From the NCBI RefSeq assembly GCF_003461245.1, contig NZ_QTWS01000009.1:40155-104154 (forward strand): a stretch of DNA of 64,000 bases, read 5' to 3'. A model generated the notes under the pieces. It saw only the letters and a list, made by a program, of their open reading frames with translations. It searched no databases and had not been told where the DNA came from. The position numbers and the translations under genes are program-made. Of the stretch, positions 46,300 through 55,097 are shown piece after piece (position 1 is the first letter of the stretch; the number at the start of each line of letters is the position of its first letter). Source of the DNA: Blautia sp. AF19-10LB (lineage in GTDB: Bacteria; Bacillota; Clostridia; Lachnospirales; Lachnospiraceae).

Positions 46300-47709
46300 T
46301 TAACAGCCGCAGTCGATCTTCTTATTCAGTTCTGCCTCAACATCCAGCGGATAATTTCCGTCAAAACATGCCTTGCAGAGAGGAAGTCCTCCTGCCATTC
46401 CCTCCAGGAACTCACTCTGCATGTATCCAAGGGAATCTGCACCGATCATTTTACGGATCTCTTCGGTGCTGTGATTGGAAGCGATCAGCTGGTCATTGGA
46501 CGGTACATCTGTTCCGAAATAACATGGATGAAGGAACGGCGGGGAGCTGATACGTACATGCACTTCCAGTGCTCCGGCTTTCTTGAGCATGCGGATCAGG
46601 TTTGCGATCGTGGTTCCTCTTACGATGGAGTCGTCGACCAGAACGATCCTCTTACCCTTAACTGCGGATTCCAGGACGCTCAGTTTGAGGTGAACGCTGG
46701 ATTCACGCTCCTCCTGGGTCGGTTTGATGAAAGTTCGTCCGATATAGCTGTTCTTATAGAAAGCAAATCCAAATGGAATTCCGGATTCTTCGGAATATCC
46801 CTTGGCTGCCGGGATGCCGGACTCCGGTACACCAGCCACAAGATCTGCTTCTACAGGATAAGATTTTGCAAGAGATTTACCGCCGCGGATACGTGCATCG
46901 TAGATCTTGACGCCATCCATCTCGCTGTCCAGTCTTGCAAAGTAAATATATTCAAATACACAGTGTGCATGTTTACCGCCGGCGAGTTCTTTGTTGGATT
47001 CGATGCCTTTCTTTGAGATGGTGACCATCTCTCCTGGTTCAATATCTCTTACGAACTCTGCGCCGACAGAGGTCAGTGCACAGCTTTCGGATGCGAGGAC
47101 ATAGGTATTATCCCTCTTGCCAAGGCAGAGCGGTTTCAGTCCAAGCGGATCACGGATACCGATCAGTTTACGCGGGCTCATGACCACAAGTGCATAAGCA
47201 CCTTTGAGTTTGTGCGCGGTCTTGAGAACGGCATCCTCTACTGTCCTAGTGTGTACACGCTCTCTCGCTATATGGAACGCAATGACTTCTGAGTCCGTAG
47301 TCGTATGGAAGATCGCTCCATTCTGGATCAGTTCCCATTTCAGTTCCGGTGTGTTGATCAGGTTTCCATTGTGTGCAAGTGCAAGTGTTCCCTTAATATA
47401 GGACAGGACAAGCGGCTGTGCATTCTCTGCTACCGATGCTCCTGTCGTTGAATAACGTACATGACCGATGCCAAGATCTCCTTCCATATTGCGGATAGTA
47501 TTCTCACGAAGGACTTCACTTACAAGTCCGAGATCCTTATGAAACTGGATGTTTCCTCTTTCGCCCTCTGTGCGGGAAACTGCAAGTCCGCAAGACTCCT
47601 GTCCACGGTGCTGCAAAGATGTAAGACCATAATAAATAGAGGGAACCACATTCCCTCCATCCAGATCGTACATACCAAATACGCCGCAGGCTTCCTTTAA
47701 TTCTGCCAT
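46300..47709 (-). CDS. purF: amidophosphoribosyltransferase
   Basis: The product (469 aa) begins purine synthesis by moving the glutamine amide to PRPP. MAELKEAC places the nucleophile cysteine at residue 8 after a short propeptide. The glutaminase domain has LQHRGQESCGLAV and GHVRYSTTGASV; the PRPP loop is IVLVDDSIVRGTTIANLI. Cysteines in AHCVFEY, HPCYFGTDVP and LCKACFDG suit the 4Fe-4S cluster of the Bacillus-type enzyme. It is monocistronic here, divergent from glnN. Confidence 0.96.
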   Translation of the reverse strand: MAELKEACGVFGMYDLDGGNVVPSIYYGLTSLQHRGQESCGLAVSRTEGERGNIQFHKDLGLVSEVLRENTIRNMEGDLGIGHVRYSTTGASVAENAQPLVLSYIKGTLALAHNGNLINTPELKWELIQNGAIFHTTTDSEVIAFHIARERVHTRTVEDAVLKTAHKLKGAYALVVMSPRKLIGIRDPLGLKPLCLGKRDNTYVLASESCALTSVGAEFVRDIEPGEMVTISKKGIESNKELAGGKHAHCVFEYIYFARLDSEMDGVKIYDARIRGGKSLAKSYPVEADLVAGVPESGIPAAKGYSEESGIPFGFAFYKNSYIGRTFIKPTQEERESSVHLKLSVLESAVKGKRIVLVDDSIVRGTTIANLIRMLKKAGALEVHVRISSPPFLHPCYFGTDVPSNDQLIASNHSTEEIRKMIGADSLGYMQSEFLEGMAGGLPLCKACFDGNYPLDVEAELNKKIDCGC

Positions 47710-47770
47710 CAGAATTTCCTCCCATTCTTTTCAAATGCTTTCTGCTTTCTGAAGTGCTTTTCACAGTGAA

Positions 47771-47798
47771 ATTATAATAGAAGAAAGTGATTTGTCAA
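47771..47798 (-). promoter_or_regulatory. promoter of purF
   Basis: Perfect TTGACA and TATAAT with a 16-base spacer, about 62 bases before purF. No hairpin terminator is seen between it and the gene. Confidence 0.8.
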
Positions 47799-47876
47799 CC
47801 CTTGTCCCCTCAAAAAAGCATACAAATAAATTCATCCGTCCAAACAAAAAATTTGAAAAAATTTTCGAAAAAGTTG

Positions 47877-47904
47877 TTGACATCCCGATTTTTTTGTGTA
47901 TACT
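47877..47904 (+). promoter_or_regulatory. promoter of glnN
   Basis: TTGACA, 16 bases, TATACT, divergent from the purF promoter and 79 bases away from it. The rest of the 316-base purF-glnN gap (47710-48025) holds the leader hairpin and AT-rich sequence. Confidence 0.8.
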
Positions 47905-47920
47905 ACAACACATAAGCAAC

Positions 47921-47957
47921 GGCGCTTTGGAAAACAAAATCCAAGGCGCCTTTTTTG
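47921..47957 (+). promoter_or_regulatory. terminator-like hairpin in the glnN leader
   Basis: GGCGCTTTGGA and TCCAAGGCGCC form an 11-pair stem with an eight-base loop, followed by TTTTTTG. It begins 16 bases after the -10 box, so transcription would meet it about ten bases from the start site and 70 bases before the gene. Confidence 0.78.
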
Positions 47958-48025
47958 TTTATCTGAGAGTTTTTATTTTAATTACGAAAATTAAGATTAA
48001 TGGAGCATTGAAAGGAGATTTTATT

Positions 48026-50137
48026 ATGGCACAGAGCATTCCTGAAATCTACGGCAGTCTTGTTTTTAACGACAAGATCATGCGTGAGAAATTACCGAAA
48101 GACATGTACAAGGCACTGAAAAAAACGATTGAGAACGGTACACACCTGGAACTTGATGTTGCCAACTCCGTTGCAGTTGCCATGAAAGAATGGGCTCTCG
48201 AACATGGAGCTACCCATTACACTCACTGGTTCCAGCCAATGACAAACTTCACCGCAGAAAAACATGACAGCTTCATCTCCCCGACAGGCGACGGACAGGT
48301 GATCATGGAATTCTCCGGTAAAGAACTTGTAAAAGGCGAGCCGGATGCATCCAGTTTCCCGTCAGGCGGTCTTCGTGCTACATTTGAAGCAAGAGGATAT
48401 ACAGCATGGGATCCTACATCACCGGCATTCATCAAAGACCGTACCCTTTATATCCCGACTGCATTCTGCTCCTACAGCGGAGAGGCACTGGATAAGAAAA
48501 CACCTCTTCTTCGTTCCATGGATACCCTGAACAAAGAGGCTGTCAAGATCCTCCGCCTTCTCGGAAATACAGAAGTAAAACATATCGATACCACCGTTGG
48601 TCCGGAACAGGAATACTTTCTGGTAGACAAAGACCTCTATAATAAGAGAAAAGACCTGATCTTCTGCGGACGTACCCTGATCGGTGCTCCGGCTCCAAAA
48701 GGACAGGAAATGGAAGACCACTACTTCGGAACCCTGAAACCTCGTGTATCTGCTTACATGCATGACCTGGACGAAGAGCTCTGGAAACTTGGAATTCCGG
48801 CTAAAACAAAACATAACGAAGTTGCTCCTGCACAGCACGAGCTGGCTCCTGTATTCGATACCACAAACGTAGCAGTTGACCACAACCAGCTTACAATGGA
48901 GATCATGAAAAAAGTAGCTGCCAAACACAACATGGTATGCCTGCTTCATGAGAAACCATTCGAAGGAATCAACGGAAGTGGTAAACACAACAACTGGTCC
49001 ATGAGCACAGACACAGGTGTCAACCTTCTTGATCCTGGCAAAACACCTGCAGAAAATACACAGTTCCTGGTATTCCTTGTAGCAGTCATCAAAGCAGTGG
49101 ATGATTACGCAGATCTTCTCCGTATCTCTGTTGCAAGTGCAGGAAATGATCACCGTCTTGGTGCAAACGAAGCTCCGCCGGCAGTTGTATCTATCTTCCT
49201 TGGCGACGAGCTGACAGAAGTACTCAAAGCGATCGAGAACGACGAATTCTTCGTTGGACACGGTGCTGTTCAGATGGATATCGGAGCAAAAGTACTTCCG
49301 CACTTCGTAAAAGACAACACAGACAGAAACCGTACTTCACCGTTCGCATTCACAGGAAACAAATTCGAGTTCCGTATGCTTGGATCTTCTTCTTCCGTAG
49401 CAAACCCGAACATCATCCTCAACACTGCTGTTGCTGAAGTATTAAGCCAGTTCTATGAGGAACTCAAAGATGTTCCGGCTGACGGAATGGAATCCGCTGT
49501 TCATGAATTACTCAAAAAGACCATCAAAGAACACAAACGTATCATCTTCAACGGAAACGGTTATACAGATGAATGGATCGAAGAAGCAGAAAAACGCGGT
49601 CTCTACAACCTGGTATCTACTCCGGATGCACTGCCGCACTTCACCGATGAAAAGAATGAAAAACTTCTTACCAGCCATCACATCTTTACACATGCAGAGC
49701 TTCATTCCCGTTATGAGATCAAGCTTGAGAACTATGTAAAGACACTTCATATCGAAGCCGGCACTATGGTTGAGATCATCCAGAAAGATCTTCTTCCGGC
49801 AGTTACTACATATATGGAAAAACTGGCTCAGACTGCAGCACTTAAGAAATCAGTCGTTCCTGATATCTCCGTATCCACAGAAGCTGCACTTCTTACCAGA
49901 CTGACAGAACTTTCTGAGACCATGGTCAAAGATCTGGAAAGACTCAAAGAGGATACTGCAATGGCAGAATACGAAGTCGACAAAGATCTTCTCAAGAGTG
50001 CAAAACTCTATCAGAGTGTTGTACTTACCGATATGGAAAAAGTTCGTGTTTCCGCTGATGCAGCAGAAGCTCTGATCCCAGATTCTATCCTTCCATATCC
50101 GACATACGGCAAACTGTTATTCTCCATCTCTGACTGA
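48026..50137 (+). CDS. glnN: glutamine synthetase, type III
   Basis: The product (703 aa) is the large GSIII form found in Bacteroides, cyanobacteria and Clostridia. The start at 48026 is fixed by AAAGGAG nine bases upstream; the open frame extends further 5' without a ribosome site. Marks: AQSIPEIYGSLVFNDKIMRE, THWFQPMTNFTAEKHDSFIS, FPSGGLRATFEARGYTAWDP, VGPEQEYFLVDK, KTKHNEVAPAQHELAPVFDT and GINGSGKHNNWSMSTDTG. The C-terminal helical extension (KSVVPDISVSTEAALLTRLT onward) is typical. It works beside the type I enzyme encoded across the region and next to the ammonium transporter, suggesting use when ammonia is scarce; that division of labour is inference. Confidence 0.96.
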   Translation: MAQSIPEIYGSLVFNDKIMREKLPKDMYKALKKTIENGTHLELDVANSVAVAMKEWALEHGATHYTHWFQPMTNFTAEKHDSFISPTGDGQVIMEFSGKELVKGEPDASSFPSGGLRATFEARGYTAWDPTSPAFIKDRTLYIPTAFCSYSGEALDKKTPLLRSMDTLNKEAVKILRLLGNTEVKHIDTTVGPEQEYFLVDKDLYNKRKDLIFCGRTLIGAPAPKGQEMEDHYFGTLKPRVSAYMHDLDEELWKLGIPAKTKHNEVAPAQHELAPVFDTTNVAVDHNQLTMEIMKKVAAKHNMVCLLHEKPFEGINGSGKHNNWSMSTDTGVNLLDPGKTPAENTQFLVFLVAVIKAVDDYADLLRISVASAGNDHRLGANEAPPAVVSIFLGDELTEVLKAIENDEFFVGHGAVQMDIGAKVLPHFVKDNTDRNRTSPFAFTGNKFEFRMLGSSSSVANPNIILNTAVAEVLSQFYEELKDVPADGMESAVHELLKKTIKEHKRIIFNGNGYTDEWIEEAEKRGLYNLVSTPDALPHFTDEKNEKLLTSHHIFTHAELHSRYEIKLENYVKTLHIEAGTMVEIIQKDLLPAVTTYMEKLAQTAALKKSVVPDISVSTEAALLTRLTELSETMVKDLERLKEDTAMAEYEVDKDLLKSAKLYQSVVLTDMEKVRVSADAAEALIPDSILPYPTYGKLLFSISD

Positions 50138-50166
50138 TTCAGAGGATAACAGACAATTTCATACCG

Positions 50167-50264
50167 GTAAAACCAGGGGATATCTCATGAAACATGAACT
50201 ACTTCATAATTCATTATCGATTTCCTCATCCATTAATCACACGATACGGTATCCCCTGTTTTAC
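50167..50264. repeat. long-range inverted repeat between glnN and amtB
   Basis: GTAAAACCAGGGGATA and TATCCCCTGTTTTAC pair almost perfectly (one mismatch) around a 67-base loop that itself contains TCATG-aa-ACATGA. It could terminate glnN (four Ts in the distal arm) or be the first domain of an amtB leader RNA. Confidence 0.6.
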
Positions 50265-50282
50265 ATATACTTGATTCGTAAA

Positions 50283-50319
50283 GGCGCGAAAATGATGAAA
50301 TTTCATTCTCGCGCCTTTT
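50283..50319 (+). promoter_or_regulatory. terminator-like hairpin in the amtB leader
   Basis: GGCGCGA and TCGCGCC, with inner ATGA/TCAT pairing, precede TTTTC. It begins 11 bases after a TATACT (50266-50271), resembling the glnN layout, but no good -35 box accompanies that TATACT. Confidence 0.6.
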
Positions 50320-50376
50320 CTGAATATTGAAGCCACACTAATCTTGTCAACTTTTTAGGGAAAGAGAGGTAACTTT

Positions 50377-52116
50377 ATGTATTCATCAGTAAACACTATA
50401 TGGGTGCTTTTTGGCGCCGCGCTTGTCTTCTTTATGCAGGCCGGATTTGCAATGGTAGAAACCGGCTTCACCAGAGCAAAAAACGCTGGTAACATCATCA
50501 TGAAAAACCTTATGGACTTCTGTATCGGTACTCCTACTTTCTGGATCGTCGGATTCGGGATCATGTTTGGAGCAGGAAACGGATTCTTCGGAAAGATCGG
50601 CGGCATTGCCACAGAGGCAAATTATGGTTCCGCAATGCTTCCTGACGGCGTTCCGTTCTGGGCATTCCTGATCTTCCAGACAGTATTCTGTGCAACCTCC
50701 GCTACGATCGTATCCGGAGCCATGGCAGAACGTACTAAATTTTCTTCCTATTGTATCTACAGTTTCCTGATCAGCCTGATCGTTTACCCGGTATCCGGAC
50801 ACTGGATCTGGGGCGGCGGATTTATCAGCCAGATGGGCTTCCATGATTTTGCAGGTTCCTGTGCAGTACATATGGTCGGTGGTGTTGCAGCATTTATCGG
50901 TGCCATCATCCTTGGACCTCGTATCGGCAAATACGGAAAAGACGGCAAGTCCAAAGCGATTCCTGGACATAACCTTACCATCGGTGCTTTAGGTGTATTC
51001 ATCCTCTGGTTCTGCTGGTTCGGATTCAACGGTGCATCTACCGTCAGCATGGAAGGCGATGCTATCGTAAGTGCAGGTAAGATCTTCGTAACTACTAACC
51101 TTGCAGCAGCTGTTGCAACTGTCACTGTTCTTCTTATCACATGGGTAAGATACAAAAAACCTGATGTTTCCATGTCCCTCAACGGATCTCTTGCAGGTCT
51201 GGTAGCGATCACAGCAGGTTGTGATACCGTTTCTCCTACATCTGCAGCTATCATCGGTATCGCTTCTGGTTTTGTTGTAGTATTTGGTATTGAATTTATT
51301 GACAAAGTACTCAAAGTCGATGACCCGGTTGGTGCTGTCGGCGTTCACGGATTAAACGGTGCCTTTGGTACTCTTGCTGTTGGTCTTTTCTCCGATGGTA
51401 CAGGTACGGAATGGAAAGGTCTCCTCGTAGGCGGCGGTTTCCACGGATTTGGTGTACAGTTTATCAGTATGATCATCACCATCGCATGGGTTGCTGTTAC
51501 TATGACGATCATTTTCCAGGCGATCAAACATACGGTTGGTCTTCGTGTAACTGCTGAAGAAGAGATCGAAGGTCTGGACTCCAAAGAACATGGTCTTACA
51601 AGTGCATACGACGGATTCGTTGTACACGACACTATGACTGTTCCAACACCTATGGGTGTTACAAAAGCAGCTCCTTCCGCAAACACTTCCGCAAATGTTG
51701 CACCTGCTGAAGTTGCAGCCACCATTCCAGAACTTCCGAAGGAAGGCGTACATAAACTGACAAAAGTTGTTATCATCACACGACAGAGCAAACTTGAAGA
51801 ATTCATGCATGCAATGAATGAGATCGGTGTTACCGGTATCACCATCACAAACGTTATGGGATGCGGTGTACAGAAAGGTTCCCGTTCCTACTACCGTGGT
51901 GTTGAGATGGATATGAACCTGCTGCCGAAGATCAAGATCGAGATCGTAGTCAGCCTCGTTCCGGTAAGAACCGTCATCGAAACAGCCAAGAAAACACTTC
52001 ACACCGGTCAGTACGGCGATGGAAAAGTCTTCGTATATGATATCGAAAACGTTGTCAAGATCCGTACCGGTGAGGAAGGATTTGAAGCACTTCAGGATAC
52101 TCAGCCGCTGGAATAA
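50377..52116 (+). CDS. amtB: ammonium transporter with C-terminal P-II domain
   Basis: The product (579 aa) joins an Amt channel (residues about 1-410, eleven membrane helices) to a P-II signal domain (about 455-579). Amt marks: FFMQAGFAMVETGFTRAKN, DFAGSCAVHMVGGVAAFIGA (with the first twin histidine), WFGFNGAS and AVGVHGLNGAFGTLAVGLFS (with the second). A Ala/Pro/Ser-rich linker leads to HKLTKVVIITRQSKLEEFMH and the T-loop GVQKGSRSYYRGVEMD, ending in a DGKVFVYDIENVVKIRTGEE block. The fused P-II would sense ADP/ATP/2-oxoglutarate and gate the channel in cis. Normally GlnK is a separate protein. AGAGG precedes the ATG. Confidence 0.95.
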   Translation: MYSSVNTIWVLFGAALVFFMQAGFAMVETGFTRAKNAGNIIMKNLMDFCIGTPTFWIVGFGIMFGAGNGFFGKIGGIATEANYGSAMLPDGVPFWAFLIFQTVFCATSATIVSGAMAERTKFSSYCIYSFLISLIVYPVSGHWIWGGGFISQMGFHDFAGSCAVHMVGGVAAFIGAIILGPRIGKYGKDGKSKAIPGHNLTIGALGVFILWFCWFGFNGASTVSMEGDAIVSAGKIFVTTNLAAAVATVTVLLITWVRYKKPDVSMSLNGSLAGLVAITAGCDTVSPTSAAIIGIASGFVVVFGIEFIDKVLKVDDPVGAVGVHGLNGAFGTLAVGLFSDGTGTEWKGLLVGGGFHGFGVQFISMIITIAWVAVTMTIIFQAIKHTVGLRVTAEEEIEGLDSKEHGLTSAYDGFVVHDTMTVPTPMGVTKAAPSANTSANVAPAEVAATIPELPKEGVHKLTKVVIITRQSKLEEFMHAMNEIGVTGITITNVMGCGVQKGSRSYYRGVEMDMNLLPKIKIEIVVSLVPVRTVIETAKKTLHTGQYGDGKVFVYDIENVVKIRTGEEGFEALQDTQPLE

Positions 52117-52153
52117 GATTCCCCCGGCAGTATTAATAGATTTTCCTCTAAGC

Positions 52154-52191
52154 AAAAGCAGCTCTTCTTTCTGTGTAGAAGGGCTGCTTTT
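52154..52191. terminator. bidirectional terminator between amtB and the TRIC-channel gene
   Basis: AAAAGCAGCTCTTCT and AGAAGGGCTGCTTTT form a 15-pair stem (one wobble) with an eight-base loop, A-rich before and T-rich after, so it serves both convergent genes. Confidence 0.85.
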
Positions 52192-52201
52192 CTGTCGTCT
52201 T

Positions 52202-52855
52202 TTATTCTTCTCTTGTAAGTTTTGGCAAATTCCACCGGTAATGCGCTGCCAGATAACGGATCAGTATTACCACCGCTGAGGCTCCCACCATCGCTGCGAC
52301 TGCCCCAAAATTCCGGTACAGTACCACACAGACGATTGCTCCGACGATAGACGCGCATGCATAAATATGGCGCACCAGGATATACGGCGGCACACCTGCC
52401 ATGACATCACGGAGAAGTCCTCCGCCGACACCTGTGACGGTGCCAAGGAACACCAGCAGGAAAGTATAATCCATATATCCATGGGCGATCCCTGTATTCA
52501 CACCTACCACAGTAAAGATTCCAAGCCCGATTGAGTCCATGACAAGCATTACTTTGTCATAAGTCTCCCTGTTATGTCCCTGAAGGAGTTCCTTCTTAAG
52601 ATACAGGATCATAAAAACAACACAGGATGTGACCGTTGCGACGACCGTATAAACCGGATGCTGGAACATTGCCGGCGGCACGATCCCGAGGATCACATCA
52701 CGCACTGCCCCTCCTCCTACAGCTGTCGTGACTCCCAGCACGATCACACCAAAAATATCCATTGCCCGATCTACCGCAACCATGGCACCGGATGCCGCAA
52801 AAGCGATCGTCCCGACCATTTCCATAATAAATGTAATGAGCTGCTGATAATCCAT
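52202..52855 (-). CDS. TRIC/YadS-family cation channel (UPF0126)
   Basis: The product (217 aa) has seven membrane helices arranged as two repeats of a glycine-rich motif: GVTTAVGGGAVRDVILGIVP and GTVTGVGGGLLRDVMAGVPP, the hallmark of prokaryotic TRIC channels (UPF0126). These are trimeric monovalent-cation channels whose physiological role in bacteria is not settled. The start at 52855 is supported by GAGAGGGA; the longer TTG-started frame overlaps the ribosome site. It stands 30 bases after the deacylase gene. Confidence 0.9.
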   Translation of the reverse strand: MDYQQLITFIMEMVGTIAFAASGAMVAVDRAMDIFGVIVLGVTTAVGGGAVRDVILGIVPPAMFQHPVYTVVATVTSCVVFMILYLKKELLQGHNRETYDKVMLVMDSIGLGIFTVVGVNTGIAHGYMDYTFLLVFLGTVTGVGGGLLRDVMAGVPPYILVRHIYACASIVGAIVCVVLYRNFGAVAAMVGASAVVILIRYLAAHYRWNLPKLTREE

Positions 52856-52885
52856 AACTTCCCTCTCCAATTCCCCTTTATTTGT

Positions 52886-54514
52886 TTACTTTCTCACAAG
52901 AACTTCTCCGCTTCCTGTGTTTGTCCATCTGTCATCCCTGACTGCGATCTTCCCTCCTGTCAGAACGTAGTCAAATCCCTCGCAGAACTGATCCGGATCA
53001 TCAAAATCTGCTTTCACCTTGAGATTCTCCAGATGGAAAATATTGATATCTGCTGCCTTTCCTGCCTCCAGAACGCCACGGTCCAGATGCAGAGGTTTCG
53101 CTGCTCTTCCTGTCATCTTGTAGACAGCCTCCTCGATCGTAAAGATCTGTCTGTCACGCACATAGTCCGTAAGCACCTTCGGAAATGCGGCATAAACCCT
53201 CGGATGATATTTGCCACCTGCCGGATAGATCGCATCTGAGATCAGATTTGCATATTCATCCTTCAGAAAATGCAGCATGTCTTCTTCCGATGCGATCGTG
53301 TCAAGCATTGTGACCTGACAGTTTTCTTCGATCAGAATGTCATACAGTGTATCATACGGATCATTTCCTGTAAAGTCTGCGATCTCCTGGATCGTTTTTC
53401 CTGCATAGGCTTTGTATTTCTCTGTATGGAGCGTGCTTGTATAGATCTGGTCAAAACCTGCCAGTTCCACGATATTTTCGAATTCATCAGATGGTGTTTT
53501 GAGGACTTCTGTCAGATGTTTACGGTATGTTCTGTCCTTCAGTCTCCGGATGATTTCATCCGTACCGCCTTTCTGGCATTCCGGTGGAAGCACATGCACG
53601 AGCTGTGTGGGACCTGTCAGATACGGATACAGGTCAAAATCAAGCTGCACACCCTCTGCCCTCGCCTGTGCAAAAAGCCGGAGGGCTTCTTCACATTTCG
53701 TTCCCCAGTTTTTCTTTCCGATGCATTTCACATGACTGATGTGCAGCGGGATATGAAGTGCCTTTGCTGCATGGAGGACTTCTTTCTGTGATTCGATCAG
53801 ACTGTCGCCTTCGCTGCGCACATGCGTCGTGATCGGGATCCCGGTATCTTTGAGCGGACTTAAGACTTCGATCAGGCTTTTTTCATCGTATTCAAATTCC
53901 GGCGCATAGGCAATACCAAGACTGATACCGAGTGCTCCTGCGTCCAGGCTCTCCTCGATCTGCTTCCAGGCTGTTCTTAATTCTTCTTTCGTCAAACTTC
54001 CTGTCCTGTAGCCGGCTGCACAGGCACGGATCGTTCCGTTTCCCGCGAGCATTCCTGTATTCACGCTCCGCTTCGTCGCTTTCAGGGCATCCATATAGGC
54101 GTGGAAGGACTCTGCTGCCGGGCAGCTTTTGTCTTCCTTTATATATTTCTCCGGCGGATTTCCGGTAACGCTACTGATAAAACCAAGAATCTCCTTCTGA
54201 TGTTCTGTTCCGACCGGTGCGACCGAAAGGCCGCAGTTTCCATTCACAACTGTCGTAAGTCCCTGACGGTTCAGAAGTTCATCGTCACCGTTTTCCAGTG
54301 CCTGCCAGTCTCCATGTCTGTGGATGTCAATAAATCCCGGCGTCACATAGCCGCCCTTCGCATCCAGGATCCGCTCCTTCGGAAAATCAGAAGGAAACTC
54401 CGTCGTCTTTGTGATTTCTTTGATCCGGCTTCCTTCTATTATGATATTGCCCTCAAAAGGAGCCTCGTTTTTTCCATTTACGATCTTTCCATTACAGATG
54501 ATATAATCTGCCAT
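52886..54514 (-). CDS. N-acyl-D-amino-acid deacylase family amidohydrolase
   Basis: The product (542 aa) belongs to the amidohydrolase superfamily (D-aminoacylase group). The start at 54514 has AGAGGTGAG upstream; the longer frame runs through the promoter. N-terminal MADYIICNGKIVNGKNEAP is the usual beta-sandwich start; the metal site follows in VTPGFIDIHRHGDWQAL (HxH). Further ligands are in NGNCGLSVAP (cysteine bridge), ITTHVRSEGDS, LHISHVKCIGKKNWG and TMLDTIASEED. RGVLEAGKAADINIF near the end is the superfamily closing motif. It hydrolyses N-acyl D-amino acids or related dipeptide/imide substrates. No transport gene is adjacent. Confidence 0.88.
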   Translation of the reverse strand: MADYIICNGKIVNGKNEAPFEGNIIIEGSRIKEITKTTEFPSDFPKERILDAKGGYVTPGFIDIHRHGDWQALENGDDELLNRQGLTTVVNGNCGLSVAPVGTEHQKEILGFISSVTGNPPEKYIKEDKSCPAAESFHAYMDALKATKRSVNTGMLAGNGTIRACAAGYRTGSLTKEELRTAWKQIEESLDAGALGISLGIAYAPEFEYDEKSLIEVLSPLKDTGIPITTHVRSEGDSLIESQKEVLHAAKALHIPLHISHVKCIGKKNWGTKCEEALRLFAQARAEGVQLDFDLYPYLTGPTQLVHVLPPECQKGGTDEIIRRLKDRTYRKHLTEVLKTPSDEFENIVELAGFDQIYTSTLHTEKYKAYAGKTIQEIADFTGNDPYDTLYDILIEENCQVTMLDTIASEEDMLHFLKDEYANLISDAIYPAGGKYHPRVYAAFPKVLTDYVRDRQIFTIEEAVYKMTGRAAKPLHLDRGVLEAGKAADINIFHLENLKVKADFDDPDQFCEGFDYVLTGGKIAVRDDRWTNTGSGEVLVRK

Positions 54515-54533
54515 TTTGCTCACCTCTGCCGTC

Positions 54534-54562
54534 ATTATAACCGTAATCATGTATTCTTGCAA
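54534..54562 (-). promoter_or_regulatory. promoter of the deacylase-TRIC unit
   Basis: TTGCAA, 17 bases, perfect TATAAT, ending 19 bases before the deacylase start. Confidence 0.8.
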
Positions 54563-54701
54563 TTGGATATTGCAAAAACTTTTTATTTGCCAAAATATTT
54601 TTATATTGTTATAAAAAAGCAGAAAAAAGCGATACACACCCGCTTCCTTTAAGAAACAGGCTATATCGCTCTGTCTGTGATCGTGTATTTTATTGTGAGG
54701 A

Positions 54702-54945
54702 TCACATTCCCAGGGAATCTGCCCATACTTTGAGAGCATTCTTGTCCGCACTTCCGAAACGTTTGCCTTCTTTCCAGTTGGCAGATGGTGCGGCTCTTTT
54801 TGTTCATCCAGTCAAGGTCTGCATTGGTGTACGGTACTGCAGGCTGGATTTCAAAAAGATCTGCTCCTGTAACTTCTGCCAGGGCTTTTGCCATCTTTGC
54901 TGTTACTCCGCTTGCTGAAAAATATGCTACTAATTTCTTTGCCAT
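54702..54945 (-). pseudogene. flavodoxin gene with internal deletion and frame change
   Basis: The frame opens as a normal flavodoxin: [20 protein letters not shown] with the FMN phosphate loop, then [20 protein letters not shown] and NKKSRT. At about 54790 the family's middle (roughly 75 residues, including the flavin-stacking loops) is missing. In another frame, the next bases encode the usual C terminus ([20 protein letters not shown] and VWADSLGM) ending with TGA at 54702. The joined reading frame instead continues into unrelated sequence to 54661. So an internal deletion joined the two ends out of frame. The protein is unlikely to bind FMN. The start codon, ribosome site (GGAGGAAAC) and regulated promoter remain intact. 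Confidence 0.85.
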
Positions 54946-54997
54946 GATAAAGTTTCCTCCATTCTGTTTGACATTAAAATTTTAATTTGTTACTATG

Positions 54998-55028
54998 AGT
55001 ATAACACTTAAACCTGACTTTAGGTCAA
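54998..55028 (-). promoter_or_regulatory. MerR-type promoter and operator of the flavodoxin remnant
   Basis: TTGACC and TATACT are separated by 19 bases, the long spacer that MerR activators act on. Within it, an imperfect dyad (ACTTAAAC / CTTTAGGT, 55006-55025) matches the CCTAAAG-type half-sites of MerR/AdhR operators. A second CCTTTAGGT copy lies at 55030-55038. The merR gene about 1 kb away is the likely regulator. Confidence 0.7.
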
Positions 55029-55097
55029 TACCTTTAGGTAAAATATAGAGTAAATTCCGGTTTTATTTTACGGTTTTACAGATTATGGAGGAATGTA

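Noticed and set aside
47792..48025. Extension of the glnN frame 78 codons upstream
   Set aside because: It runs through the promoter and leader hairpin; the ATG at 48026 has the only good ribosome site and the family N terminus.
54515..54751. Extension of the deacylase frame upstream
   Set aside because: It would include the TTGCAA/TATAAT promoter and the end of the flavodoxin remnant; the MADYII start has a ribosome site and matches the family.
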